Below are positions 1-8,210 of a stretch of DNA of 64,000 nt, one piece after another. A program made the translations under genes and the position numbers. The notes beneath the pieces were generated by a model. That model was given only the letters and a program-made list of their open reading frames with translations, was not told where the DNA came from and did no database searches. Origin of the DNA: Halomonas alimentaria (GTDB taxonomy: Bacteria; Pseudomonadota; Gammaproteobacteria; Pseudomonadales; Halomonadaceae); the NCBI RefSeq assembly GCF_009902005.1, contig NZ_WUTT01000001.1, positions 1,012,012 to 1,076,011 of the forward strand, in the 5' to 3' direction. The number at the start of each line of letters is the position of its first letter. The first letter of the stretch is position 1.

Positions 1-2
1 CC

Positions 3-113
3 CGAGTCGAGTTTTGGAGTGCGCTTGCTCTCGCGGTAGGGGCGGGTGTCTGTGTTCAGGCGGTAGTGCAGTGGCTTGTGCTGCCCAACAAGACGCTCCA
101 GCCGACACGCTGA
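3..113 (+). CDS. 3' end of an upstream cassette gene (partial)
   Basis: An open frame enters from the left edge and stops with TGA at 111-113, inside the attC site. The visible 36 residues are hydrophobic (ALALAVGAGVCVQAVVQWLV) and end in PNKTLQPTR. That kind of tail is common when a cassette gene reads into its attC. It is probably the last membrane segment of a cassette-encoded membrane protein. Function cannot be told from this fragment, and another frame is also open here, so the call is tentative. Confidence 0.4.
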   Translation, partial: RVEFWSALALAVGAGVCVQAVVQWLVLPNKTLQPTR

Positions 114-141
114 CGCGCGCGGCTGAGCTTTTGCGTTATGA
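83..141 (+). repeat. attC site of the upstream integron cassette
   Basis: The outer site GCCCAAC (83-89) faces the core GTTATGA (135-141). Between them are paired arms, GCTCCAGCCG against CGGCTGAGC, with one unpaired base, the usual asymmetry of attC hairpins. Recombination would fall between G135 and T136, which makes 136 the first base of the maa cassette. Orientation implies that attI and the integrase lie to the left of the window. Confidence 0.75.
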
Positions 142-168
142 GTAAATTGGTCTTGGAGTCCAAGTTTA

Positions 169-408
169 ATGTCAGAAAAAGAAAAAATGTTAGCAGGTAA
201 GCTTTATGATCCAAGTGATGAAGAGTTATTAAAGTTAAGATTGAACGCTAGACTGTTAACTGAAGAGTTGAATACAACCTCTGTCGAGTTTCATCAAAAG
301 CGTGTTGAAATAATTAGACATTTGTTTGGTACAACAGGTGACAATATTCACATTGAATCTTATTTCAATTGTGACTACGGCTCTAATATTCATGTTGGTG
401 ATAATTTC
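169..408 (+). pseudogene. maa: maltose O-acetyltransferase-like gene, 5' part (split by transposon)
   Basis: Encodes the first 80 residues of a hexapeptide-repeat sugar O-acetyltransferase of the Maa/LacA/NodL type. The N-terminal cap (MSEKEKMLAGKLYDPSDEEL) and the start of the left-handed helix (SNIHVGDNF) are visible. Codon 80 (TTC, 406-408) is followed directly by transposon DNA; the matching 3' part restarts at 21183. Joined, they give an uninterrupted protein of 187 residues, the normal family length. The gene is AT-rich, unlike the GC-rich chromosome, and sits as a cassette between attC sites. The ORF now runs on into the element and yields a nonfunctional hybrid. Confidence 0.88.
401..408 (+). 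repeat. left copy of 8-bp target-site duplication
   Basis: ATAATTTC directly precedes the left inverted repeat and is repeated exactly at 21175-21182 after the right one. Eight base pairs is the usual duplication length for ISL3-family transposition. Confidence 0.93.
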
Positions 409-431
409 GGGTATCCGGAATATCTGGTTGA
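409..431 (+). repeat. left terminal inverted repeat of the transposon
   Basis: Reading inward it begins GGGTATCCGGAATATCTGG and continues TTGA. It matches the right end at 20 of 23 positions: the first 11 bases and the TGGTTGA block at 17-23 are identical. Confidence 0.92.
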
Positions 432-595
432 TTTCTGGTTATCGCAAAAAGGTCCCTACTCTCTGCCTCACCGGATTTCTCGGTTGATGGGTGCTTGGTT
501 TACTCAAGGGTTGCGTCCGGTGAACTACCCTCCGGTCGGGGCCATGGTGCAGATCGCCAGGCGCCGCCGAGAGGTGGCGTCACGGAGCCGTGCGG

Positions 596-1561
596 CTAGG
601 AGGGAGAGGGGTCTGGGATCAACTTGCCCGGCACCCAGCTCAGGTAGGCCACCATGCCGAACAGTTCGACCAGCGACTGGAAGACGATGACCACCACGGC
701 GGCTTGCCAGGCCTCGGGCAGCGCCAAGGCGATGGGCAGCACCACAAAGGAGTTGCGGGTGCCGAAGCTGAAGGTCAAGGTTCTGGCCGAACGCGTGGGG
801 AGCTGGAACAGTCTGCCGAGGGTCTTGCCCAGGAACGCGGCGAAGATCAAGTAGGCGACGAAGATCAACAGCACCTGCAGCAACACCCCGGTGAGGCCGG
901 CCACGGTCGTCACCTGCGATGCCGCGATGACGAAGACTACCAGTGCCAGTAGCGGCACGGGCAGCATGCCCAGGCCATGCACCCACCGCCTGGTATTGAG
1001 GCTGCGCTCGGCCAGGCGCTCGGTCATCCAGGCCAGGGCCAGAGGCGTGAGGATCAGCCCCGCAAAGGCGCCGAGCAGATGGGTGCTGATGGCGGTCTGA
1101 AGCCACTCCGCGCCCAGGAAGAGCCAGAGATAGACGGGCAGGGCCAGCAGCTGCGCGAGCAGGAGCACCGGTGTGGCGGCAATGGCTCGGCCGGCATCGC
1201 CTTTGCCGAGGTGGGTGAAGCTGATGAACCAGTCGGTACAGGGGACGAGCAGCACCAGCAGCACGCCGGCTTGCACGGCGACTGATACGGGCAGGAGGGT
1301 CATCAGCCCGCCTAGGACTAGGGGGATCACCACGAAGTTGCCGAGCAGCAGGGCCGCCAGGAAGCGCCAATCCTTGAGGCCCTGGCCGATTCGCGTCAGC
1401 GGCACCTGGGTAAAGGTGGCATAGAGCAGCCCGCCGAGCAGCGGCCAGAGAACGGCTTCAAGGCGTGAGGTCACGTCCGGCAGGCCCAGCCCGATGGCCA
1501 GGCCTGCCAGGATACCAATTAGATAGATCCAGGATTGCTGGCGTTCCAGCCAGTCGCGCAC
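596..1561 (-). CDS. Acr3-like arsenite / bile-acid-symporter-family efflux permease
   Basis: A 321-residue membrane protein with about ten hydrophobic segments, of the BART superfamily (arsenical resistance Acr3/SBF type). The fourth segment carries a cysteine (LVLLVPCTDWF), where Acr3 pumps have their functionally important Cys. It is the last gene of the leftward operon that starts near 4348, 15 bp after a rhodanese and downstream of an ArsR regulator. I infer extrusion of arsenite or a related oxyanion across the inner membrane, but substrate is not proven. It lies next to the left end of the transposon. Confidence 0.72.
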   Translation of the reverse strand: MRDWLERQQSWIYLIGILAGLAIGLGLPDVTSRLEAVLWPLLGGLLYATFTQVPLTRIGQGLKDWRFLAALLLGNFVVIPLVLGGLMTLLPVSVAVQAGVLLVLLVPCTDWFISFTHLGKGDAGRAIAATPVLLLAQLLALPVYLWLFLGAEWLQTAISTHLLGAFAGLILTPLALAWMTERLAERSLNTRRWVHGLGMLPVPLLALVVFVIAASQVTTVAGLTGVLLQVLLIFVAYLIFAAFLGKTLGRLFQLPTRSARTLTFSFGTRNSFVVLPIALALPEAWQAAVVVIVFQSLVELFGMVAYLSWVPGKLIPDPSPS

Positions 1562-1576
1562 GGGAGAGGATCCTTC

Positions 1577-1900
1577 TCAGTGTTCCAGTGTCAAGCCTTC
1601 GGCCAACCAGGCCTTCTTTCCACCCACATAGTGGTAGACCGCGGTGTAGCCGAGGCGGGCCAGTCGTTCGGCGGCACGGCCGGCCCGTTTGCAGTCTTCA
1701 CTGGTACAATACACGACGATGGTCGCTTGCCTGTCGGGTAGCCGGCGGGGCGCCTCGTCCAGGATGTCGTCGGAGACGATGTTGATGGCCCCCGGCAGGT
1801 GTCCCTTGGTGAAGGTCTCGGCCGGCAGGGTATCCACCAGGGTGAACTCCCGGTGTCGCCGCTGCCAGTCACGTAGGGTGGCGGTATCGATCGTTGTCAT
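1577..1900 (-). CDS. single-domain rhodanese-like sulfurtransferase
   Basis: A 107-residue cytoplasmic rhodanese domain with no signal peptide. The family landmarks are present: TLPAETFTKGHLPGAINI in the first half and the loop VVYCTSEDC with the presumed catalytic cysteine. The start at 1900 is chosen because the domain begins there (MTTIDTATL) and GGAGG lies just upstream; a longer frame to 2032 has no matching domain. Probably transfers persulfide sulfur to a thiol acceptor; within this arsenic/thiol operon it may supply or detoxify reactive sulfur. Confidence 0.8.
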   Translation of the reverse strand: MTTIDTATLRDWQRRHREFTLVDTLPAETFTKGHLPGAINIVSDDILDEAPRRLPDRQATIVVYCTSEDCKRAGRAAERLARLGYTAVYHYVGGKKAWLAEGLTLEH

Positions 1901-2013
1901 GGTACCTCCTGGCTTGGCGTGATGTTCCTCTTCCATCCTCGCCGAGGCTTTCCGGCCTCTCTTCCTGGTTTCCCGGTTGAACGCCGGCGCAAGGACTGTC
2001 CCGCAGGAATCCC

Positions 2014-2721
2014 CTACAGGCCCGTCACCCAAGCGGGAAGCATCTGCACCGCCCAGGTCTGCAGGACCTTGTCGACGCCGGTGAGCACGAGTCCTCCCAA
2101 CAGCAGTAGTGTCCAGCCCAGCAGGCGTTTACCGAGGTCCGCGCTCTTCATGGCCGTGGCATTCCAGCGGGCGATCGCCCGGCTCGACAACAGGCCGGCC
2201 GCCAGCAGGACCGCCGCCGTGCCCGCGCCGAACATCAGCATCACCAGAAAGGCGAGGCCCATCTGCTGGCCCATGGACGCCAGCCCGATCGCTGCGCCCA
2301 GGGTGGGGCCCACACAGGGAAGCCAGACGAGGCCCAGCAGCAGGCCCACGCCGAATTGGCCATACCAGCGCTCGGCGCTGGCGTCGAGATTCCACCGGGA
2401 CGTTACAAACGACAGCCCCGATGTCAGGCGGTTGGCCAGGGGCTTGATCACCAGCATGGCCCCGGCGGCCAGCAGGATGACGGCGGCGAGGTAACGGAAC
2501 GATTCCGGGTCCAGCCCCAGGTTGACCAGGAAAAACATCAGCACACTGCCGGCCACGGCGAAGGACAGGCTCAACCCACCGGCCAGGGCCAGGGGGCCGA
2601 AGCGACCGGTGGTGGTGGACGAGGCGATGACCACCGGTACCAGGGGCCAGACGCAGGGCGAGAGGATGCCCACCACCCCCGCCAGGAAGGCGAGGGGGAG
2701 CGCCGTCAGTTCAAGAGCCAT
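2014..2721 (-). CDS. CcdA/DsbD-type transmembrane thiol-electron carrier
   Basis: A 235-residue polytopic protein of the CcdA family, which moves reducing equivalents across the inner membrane to periplasmic thiols. Two conserved Cys-containing segments are seen: LSPCVWPLVPV near residue 20 and WLPCVGPTLG near residue 135. Its start overlaps the end of the upstream thioredoxin-like gene by 11 bp, so the two are likely translated together and form a redox relay. A second, different CcdA lies at 10892-11614 on the same transposon. Confidence 0.82.
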   Translation of the reverse strand: MALELTALPLAFLAGVVGILSPCVWPLVPVVIASSTTTGRFGPLALAGGLSLSFAVAGSVLMFFLVNLGLDPESFRYLAAVILLAAGAMLVIKPLANRLTSGLSFVTSRWNLDASAERWYGQFGVGLLLGLVWLPCVGPTLGAAIGLASMGQQMGLAFLVMLMFGAGTAAVLLAAGLLSSRAIARWNATAMKSADLGKRLLGWTLLLLGGLVLTGVDKVLQTWAVQMLPAWVTGL

Positions 2722-3187
2722 CGGTCACGGCATTGAGTTGGCTGAAAATCTTCTCCTTGCGAGTTTCCCCGACGGCGAACCAGACCTGCTCGGTGCCCGA
2801 GAACAGCACCAGCGTCGACTGATGTGGGGCCTTGAAATGGGTCACCCATTGCTTCTGGGTATCGTAGTCCACGTTCAGGATATGCAGCCCGGCGTCCGGG
2901 TACTGCTGCTGGTATTCGGTGAGAACCTGCTTTTGCCTCTGGCAGTTCGGACACCATGGCGCGCTGATGTGCACCAGCACACTTTCCCCCTGCTCCTGCA
3001 ACGTCTCGAACCGCTCCATGCTGAACGGCTCGGCGTCCAACGCCATCGCCGCCGGTGCCAATATCAGGGAAAACAGCAACACGACATATCCCGTCAGGGC
3101 CGAGAGTGGTTTGCGAATCACGAGTCTTTTTCCTCTTGCTATCACTTGGGCGGTAGCGACCGCCGACGTTCGTTCAGGATGTGTCAT
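2711..3187 (-). CDS. periplasmic thioredoxin-like protein
   Basis: A 158-residue protein with an N-terminal membrane/signal segment (VVLLFSLILAPAAMAL) followed by a thioredoxin fold. The active site is PWCPNC. The start at 3187 overlaps the preceding stop as ATGA. That supports this start over a longer open frame. It precedes a CcdA-type carrier and is expected to receive electrons from it in the periplasm. Its target is unknown; it may protect thiols oxidised or bound by metals or arsenic. Confidence 0.78.
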   Translation of the reverse strand: MTHPERTSAVATAQVIARGKRLVIRKPLSALTGYVVLLFSLILAPAAMALDAEPFSMERFETLQEQGESVLVHISAPWCPNCQRQKQVLTEYQQQYPDAGLHILNVDYDTQKQWVTHFKAPHQSTLVLFSGTEQVWFAVGETRKEKIFSQLNAVTDGS

Positions 3188-3633
3188 GACCCGCCGTGCC
3201 TGCCCAGATAACGGTCCAGCCCCCACAGCAGCAGGCCGAACAGCAGGTGCGGCAGGGCGGACGCCGGAATCAGTTGGGGACCGATAGCCAGGCCGGCGAG
3301 TCCCCAGCCCACCACGGGGAAGAACACCACCAGGATCACGACCCACAGCACGGCGGCCAGGCCCAGCGCGGTCGGCAGGGTCTTGCGCGGGAAATAGCGC
3401 ACGAACACCACCGACCAGAAGGTCACGTAGACCGTATGGAAGAGCAGGCCGATCGGCATCGGCAGGGGCCGTCCCAGCAAGGTCTCGGCGAAGGCCAGAG
3501 AAGGGGGCTTCGGGAAGGGGGATACGCCAGCCTTCAACAAGGCGACCATCACGATGGCGGTGAGCACCGACACCGCGATCCCGATGCCGATCGCCCTTGG
3601 CCAGGAGGGTTTGGTGGGGACTGTCTGGATCAT
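3184..3633 (-). CDS. small polytopic membrane protein, unknown function
   Basis: 149 residues with about four hydrophobic segments (for example IGIGIAVSVLTAIVMVALL near the N-terminus). The middle holds a conserved-looking stretch, PLPMPIGLLFHTVYVTFWSV. I do not recognise a named family. It lies between arsR and the thioredoxin gene, overlaps the latter by 4 bp, and so belongs to the leftward arsenic/thiol operon. A transport or scaffolding role there would only be inference. Confidence 0.65.
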   Translation of the reverse strand: MIQTVPTKPSWPRAIGIGIAVSVLTAIVMVALLKAGVSPFPKPPSLAFAETLLGRPLPMPIGLLFHTVYVTFWSVVFVRYFPRKTLPTALGLAAVLWVVILVVFFPVVGWGLAGLAIGPQLIPASALPHLLFGLLLWGLDRYLGRHGGS

Positions 3634-3687
3634 CTTGCGCTCCCTTTTGATGAACGGTGTGGATGGACCCTCAGGCGAGGCGGAGGG

Positions 3688-4041
3688 TCACCGGTCGCGA
3701 GACGTGGGGCAGCGGGGCCCGCAGCTTTCCTCGGCCTCGCTGCAGCAGGCACCGACCAGGTGGTCCGTCAACGCCAGCAGGGCATCGAACACCGCGCGGT
3801 AATAGACGAACTGGCCCTCGCGGTGCGATTCGACCAGGCCGGCGGCGGCCAGCTTCTGCAAGTGGAAGGTCAGCGCATTCGGCGCCACGTCGAGGCGCTC
3901 GGCGAGCCTGCCTGCCGCCAGGCCGGTGGGGCCCGCCGCCGCCAACTGGCGAATCGCCGCCAGGCGAACGGGATGGGCGAGGGCGGTCAGTTTTCTGGCG
4001 ACGATGTCGTCGCTGTTCTGGCGTCCGCAACCGTGTGCCAT
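3688..4041 (-). CDS. ArsR/SmtB-family metal-responsive repressor
   Basis: 117 residues with a winged helix typical of ArsR (LAHPVRLAAIRQL, then the recognition helix RLDVAPNALTFHLQKLAAAG). The C-terminal tail is cysteine-rich (ACCSEAEESCGPRC), a likely thiolate site for As(III) or a soft metal. The start at 4041 removes an unrelated N-terminal extension. It is the second gene of the leftward operon and probably represses it by binding the perfect palindrome at 4453-4480. Confidence 0.83.
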   Translation of the reverse strand: MAHGCGRQNSDDIVARKLTALAHPVRLAAIRQLAAAGPTGLAAGRLAERLDVAPNALTFHLQKLAAAGLVESHREGQFVYYRAVFDALLALTDHLVGACCSEAEESCGPRCPTSRDR

Positions 4042-4045
4042 GGAC

Positions 4046-4348
4046 TCATGCCCTCGGGTCGCGCTGCGCTTGGCCCGCATCGGCACAACCGCCGATCGGG
4101 CCGCAACCGCAGCTTCCGGCCCTTTTCGATGCGACGCGACGGCGCAGGTAGAGATAACCGCCGACCGCGCCAAGCGCGGCGATGCCGAGCCCGATCTGTC
4201 CCGCCAGCGCTAGGCCGACTCCACCGGCGGCGAAGAACGCGGCCAGGAAAGGGACGACCAGCGGGGCGCAGCAGACCGCGCAGGCCGTGAGCAGCACGCC
4301 GCCCGTCGCGACGGCCTTGCCGGAGGGGCTGGAGGATGTCTTGCTCAT
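4046..4348 (-). CDS. small MerT/MerF-like membrane protein
   Basis: 100 residues with two hydrophobic hairpins. The first contains a vicinal cysteine pair (TACAVCCAPLVVPFLAAF), and the C-terminus is Cys-rich (AGSCGCGPIGGC). This arrangement recalls MerT/MerF mercury carriers and the small membrane proteins often placed with arsR genes. It is the promoter-proximal gene of the leftward operon, 4 bp before arsR. Metal binding or uptake is plausible; the metal is not known. Confidence 0.6.
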   Translation of the reverse strand: MSKTSSSPSGKAVATGGVLLTACAVCCAPLVVPFLAAFFAAGGVGLALAGQIGLGIAALGAVGGYLYLRRRVASKRAGSCGCGPIGGCADAGQAQRDPRA

Positions 4349-4452
4349 GATGGGTTCCTCTCGGGTTCGGGCGCTAAGTGGATGAGCTCGATCGGCTGTC
4401 TGGCGACGATGTCGCCATCGTCCTGGGTCAATATTTCAATAATAAATGAACT

Positions 4453-4480
4453 CTATATTTCATGCAATAATGAAATATAG
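4453..4480 (-). promoter_or_regulatory. palindromic operator of the ArsR operon
   Basis: A perfect 10-bp inverted repeat, CTATATTTCA / TGAAATATAG with an 8-bp spacer, lies in an AT-rich patch 105 bp upstream of the first gene of the leftward operon. Size and symmetry fit an ArsR dimer site. The assignment to this ArsR is inference. Confidence 0.65.
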
Positions 4481-4529
4481 GCGTCACGCAACATGGTGTC
4501 GGCTTCAAATCCTTGACCAAGCTCTGAGC

Positions 4530-4917
4530 TCAGAGCTTGCCCCCTGCGGGTAGCTCAAGCCGGTTGTGGCCAGCGGAATACCAATGCCGTTGAACAGGAA
4601 CGCCGGCGAGACGTTCTCGGCGTAGGCGGGGTAACATCACCACCCGTACATCGGCATCCTGCCGCGCCCGGATCACGCCACCGGTGGTATTCTTCTCCTT
4701 GATGGGGTCGGCATGGCCAGCAGCTCCACCGAACGACCGCCCACGGCAGCGAAGATTACCATGGCGCCGTCGCCGCGCAGGCGCACGGCCTCGCTTTGTT
4801 CGGCTGCCCCTCCACATGCTCGCGTTCCATCAACAAGCGGTTGCTGAGCGGAGCGGGCCGTCTGCCCCCTGACCCACCACGCCCTTGCCATTGAGGGAGT
4901 CGAATGCCGACGTCCCG
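4530..4917 (-). pseudogene. decayed copper P-type ATPase (CopA-like) remnant
   Basis: Read leftward, broken frames give pieces of a P1B ATPase in correct order: GKGVVGQGADG and NRLLMEREHV (nucleotide-binding domain), RLRGDGAMVIFAAVGGRSVE, then DPIKEKNTTGGVIRA and VRVVM (hinge). A jump then leads to PAFLFNGIGIPLATTGLSYP, resembling the last membrane pair. The pieces need several frame changes, and the DNA between hinge and membrane pair is missing. No functional protein can be made. It implies that the transposon once carried a copper exporter at this spot. Confidence 0.62.
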
Positions 4918-4923
4918 GACAGG

Positions 4924-6363
4924 TCAGTTACTCACCGGGCGTAAGGCAACGAAGTAGGAACGGCCCTCGCGGTTGATGAGCACTGGGACGACTTGCTCTT
5001 GGGGTAAGTTGGCGGCCATATCGGCCAGTTGCTCCGCACTCTCCACCGACTGCTGGCCGATGCTCATCAGCACATCCCCTGGCCGGATCCCGGCCGCTGC
5101 CGCGCTGCCGGCGGGATCGACGCTGACGATACGCACGCCCTGCTTGATACCCAGCTGGCGACGCTCAAGCTCGCTCAGAGACTGCACTGTAATACCCAGT
5201 CGCACCGGACCGCCGTCGCTATCACCCTGGTTAGCAACCACATCCGGCCACTCCCCGACTGTCAGGGTGATGGGCTGCTTTTCACCATCGCGCAGCACCG
5301 AGAGTTCGACTTCCTCACCGGGCGTCACTTCGCCCACAAGTCGGGGAAGCGTGGTGGAATGATCCACCTCCTCGCCATTCACCTTCAGGATAACGTCTCC
5401 TGCTTGGAGACCACCCTTGGCTGCCGGTCCGCGAGGGTCCAGATCTGCGATCAAGGCTCCTTCCGCCTGTTCCATGCCGAAGGATTCCGCCAGGTCCTTG
5501 GAGACCGGCTGGATCCTGACACCCAGCCAGCCACGGTTCACGAAGCCGTCATCACGCAGTTGGTCGGCCACATCCATGGCCACATCGATCGGGATGGCAA
5601 ACGAAAGGCCCATATAACCGCCGCTACGGGTCAGGATCTGGGAGTTGATACCCACGACCTCACCGTCCAGGTTGAACAGCGGACCGCCTGAGTTACCCGG
5701 GTTTATGGCCACGTCGGTCTGGATGAAGGGCACATAAACATCCTGGGGCAGGGTACGGTTGATGGCGCTGATGATGCCCGCGGTCACGGAATGGTCGAAG
5801 CCGAAGGGCGAGCCGATGGCGGCGACCCACTGTCCGACCTTGAGGTCGGAGGACTCGCCCAGCTCCAGGGTGGGCAGGTTGTCCGCCTCGACCTTGAGCA
5901 CCGCCACGTCGGTCTTCTCGTCGGCACCAACCAGCTCGGCCTCGAGTTCACGGCGGTCGTTGAGGCGCACCAGGATCTCGTCGGCATCCTTGACCACATG
6001 GGCGTTGGTCATGATGTAGCCGTCTTCATCGAAGATGAAGCCCGATCCCAGTGACTGACGTGGCTCCTCATTGCGATTGGGCGCCCCGCCGGGTGGCATC
6101 GGGATGCGGTCGCCGAAGAACTCTCGAAAGATCTCCGGCACCTCCTGCCCCCCAAACTGCCGAGAGGACGTCATGGACCTCTCGACCTCCCGTGAGGTGG
6201 AGATGTTGACGACGGCCGGCGCGGCCTTGTCGACCAGCTCCGTGAAGTCTGGCAGTCGTGGCTCGGCGAGGGCTGGCGTCGCCAGCATCAAGAGTAAAGC
6301 TAGGCTCATCAGCCAAGTGTGCGAGTGAGGCTTGGGTATCACAATGAGTTCCTTCCGGGGCAT
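4924..6363 (-). CDS. DegP/MucD-type periplasmic serine protease
   Basis: 479 residues: a signal sequence (LALLLMLATPALA, cleavage near residue 33), a trypsin-like domain and two C-terminal PDZ domains. The catalytic triad is visible as His122 (TNAHVV), Asp152 (TDVAVL) and Ser225 (NPGNSGGP). Such Do-family proteases degrade or hold misfolded envelope proteins. It reads leftward and diverges from the CDF pump at 6517, sharing a 150-bp spacer. Chromosomes normally have their own copy, so a transposon-borne one suggests extra protection of the envelope under metal stress. Confidence 0.9.
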   Translation of the reverse strand: MPRKELIVIPKPHSHTWLMSLALLLMLATPALAEPRLPDFTELVDKAAPAVVNISTSREVERSMTSSRQFGGQEVPEIFREFFGDRIPMPPGGAPNRNEEPRQSLGSGFIFDEDGYIMTNAHVVKDADEILVRLNDRRELEAELVGADEKTDVAVLKVEADNLPTLELGESSDLKVGQWVAAIGSPFGFDHSVTAGIISAINRTLPQDVYVPFIQTDVAINPGNSGGPLFNLDGEVVGINSQILTRSGGYMGLSFAIPIDVAMDVADQLRDDGFVNRGWLGVRIQPVSKDLAESFGMEQAEGALIADLDPRGPAAKGGLQAGDVILKVNGEEVDHSTTLPRLVGEVTPGEEVELSVLRDGEKQPITLTVGEWPDVVANQGDSDGGPVRLGITVQSLSELERRQLGIKQGVRIVSVDPAGSAAAAGIRPGDVLMSIGQQSVESAEQLADMAANLPQEQVVPVLINREGRSYFVALRPVSN

Positions 6364-6451
6364 GAGACATGGTAACCATGTCTGGTACAGCGCCCACTAT
6401 GCAAAGTTCCACCACGCCTAGCCCTAGCTCGGCCTTCATTATAATTCGAGC

Positions 6452-6482
6452 TTGAACCTTGAGTTGGTATAGGTTTTATACT
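6452..6482 (+). promoter_or_regulatory. MerR-type promoter of the CDF pump gene
   Basis: TTGAAC and TATACT are separated by 19 bp, the over-long spacing that MerR activators correct. The spacer contains the imperfect dyad ACCTTGAGTTGGTATAGGT. It lies 35 bp before the CDF start. The MerR protein at 10378-10857 is the only candidate activator within the element. Confidence 0.75.
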
Positions 6483-6516
6483 GTCGCGTCATCAGGTGAC
6501 ACCACAAGGACGACGC

Positions 6517-7431
6517 ATGGGACATCATCACGATCATCCCCATCTTGACCCCACCTCTGGTGACCGTCGGGTGAGCATCGCCATCTGGGCCAACGGGATA
6601 TTGACCGTTGCTCAGATTGTTGGGGGTATCCTGGCGGGAAGCCTCTCGCTGATCGCGGATGCGCTGCATAATTTTTCCGACATGGCGGCGCTCGTCATTG
6701 CCTTTGCGGCCCGCAAGATAGCAAGACGACCGCCAGACTCACAGATGACGTTTGGCTATGGACGAATCGAGATTGTGGCGGCGCTGATCAACTACACCAC
6801 GCTCATTCTCGTCGGCGTCTACCTGATTTACGAAGGCGCCATGCGCATGATCGACCCGCCAGCGGTTCAGGGCTGGATCATCGTTGTCATCGGTGCCGTC
6901 GCCTTAGCAGTCGACGCGCTCACGGCCTTGCTTACCTGGTCGATGCAAAAGCATAGCGTCAATATTCGGGCCCTGTTTCTGCACAACCTATCTGATGCGC
7001 TTGCGTCCCTCGCCGTGATCATTGGGGGCTCGCTGATTCTGCTATACGACATGCGCTGGGTAGACCCCGCGATTACGATCGGCATTGCGCTCTATATTCT
7101 TTATCTCGCCTTTACGGAGATTGGTGGCCCTATCCGGACACTGATGTTGGGATCGCCACCCGATATCGACGGCCAATCAGTCATTGATGCGCTGCGTGAC
7201 GTCGAGGGTGTCCAGGATGTACATCATGTCCACCTATGGCAAATGCAGGAAAGCACTGCCGCGCTTGACTGTCACGTGGTGCTCACGGAAGCCGGCTGGC
7301 AGCAGCTTGAGGCGATCAAGGCGGATATCAAGGCTCAGCTAAAAGCGCGCTTTGACATTGGCCACTCCAGCTTGGAATTCGAGCATATTGATCATGCGCA
7401 TCAGAGAGCCAATCTTTATGGGCATGGATGA
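6517..7431 (+). CDS. cation diffusion facilitator (CzcD/ZitB-like Zn2+/Cd2+ efflux)
   Basis: 304 residues with a His-rich N-terminus (MGHHHDHPH), six membrane segments and a cytoplasmic C-terminal domain. The paired metal sites of CDF antiporters are present in segments 2 and 5 (ALHNFSD and LHNLSDA). It would export zinc or similar divalent metals in exchange for protons. The start at 6517 puts the His-rich tail first; an alternative ATG lies 7 codons upstream. ISPpu12-type ISL3 elements are known to carry a czcD-like gene, and this is the equivalent. Confidence 0.88.
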   Translation: MGHHHDHPHLDPTSGDRRVSIAIWANGILTVAQIVGGILAGSLSLIADALHNFSDMAALVIAFAARKIARRPPDSQMTFGYGRIEIVAALINYTTLILVGVYLIYEGAMRMIDPPAVQGWIIVVIGAVALAVDALTALLTWSMQKHSVNIRALFLHNLSDALASLAVIIGGSLILLYDMRWVDPAITIGIALYILYLAFTEIGGPIRTLMLGSPPDIDGQSVIDALRDVEGVQDVHHVHLWQMQESTAALDCHVVLTEAGWQQLEAIKADIKAQLKARFDIGHSSLEFEHIDHAHQRANLYGHG

Positions 7432-7532
7432 CACGTCACTATTCGCCGACTTAGGCACCCAACAGCGGTTGAGATCTACTCAGCAGCTCTCTGGTCTTGC
7501 TTTCCGCTTAACCACTTGAATTGGAGAAGTCA

Positions 7533-8210
7533 ATGTACAAAAAAGCGACGTTTATCCTGGTTGGCGCGTTGATGCTGATCGCCCTCATCGTGATCGTAGC
7601 GAGACCCTCGTTGTTGGGCATGGGCGCCGAGGCGGCCAGCCAGGATGGCGCTCAGGCCGAAAACTCTCTGGTGCGCTCACACTCGCCTATTCTGGGGCCG
7701 GAAGAAGCGCCGGTGACCATCGTGGAGTTCTTCGACCCGGCCTGTGAGGCCTGCCGTGCCTTCTATCCGCTGACCAAGCGCATCCAGGAAGAGTATCCCG
7801 ACCAGGTGCGGTTGGTGGTGCGCTACACGCCCTTCCACGGAGACGTGTCCGATACCGCCATTCGCGTGCTGGAAGTCGCCAGGCGCCAGGACGTCTTCCA
7901 GCCGGTGCTGGAAGCGTTGCTGGCCCGGCAGAGCCAGTGGGCGGCTCATGGCAGCTTCGATGAGGCCGCTATTCTGGATATCGCCAGCGAGGCTGGTCTG
8001 GACAGGGCTTCAGCAGAGGAACAACTTGATTCCCCCGAGGTACAAGCGGTCATTGACCAGGACAAGGAAGACGTCAAGGCCAACCAGATCCGCCAGACGC
8101 CGACCTTTTTCGTCAATGGTGAGCTGTTGGACCCCTTCGGCATGCAGGAACTGGTCGACGCCGTCAATCGTGAGGTGACCGAGGTCGCTGGCGAGGACGA
8201 TGCGTCATGA
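7533..8210 (+). CDS. membrane-anchored DsbA-family thiol:disulfide protein
   Basis: 225 residues: an N-terminal membrane anchor (FILVGALMLIALIVIVA), then a DsbA-like thioredoxin fold with active site CEAC (EFFDPACEACRAF) and a cis-Pro loop (RQTPTFFVNG). It likely oxidises or reduces periplasmic thiols. The ATG at 7533 is preferred to a TTG at 7521. Its stop overlaps the start of the next gene as ATGA, so it is cotranslated with the M23 peptidase. Confidence 0.8.
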   Translation: MYKKATFILVGALMLIALIVIVARPSLLGMGAEAASQDGAQAENSLVRSHSPILGPEEAPVTIVEFFDPACEACRAFYPLTKRIQEEYPDQVRLVVRYTPFHGDVSDTAIRVLEVARRQDVFQPVLEALLARQSQWAAHGSFDEAAILDIASEAGLDRASAEEQLDSPEVQAVIDQDKEDVKANQIRQTPTFFVNGELLDPFGMQELVDAVNREVTEVAGEDDAS

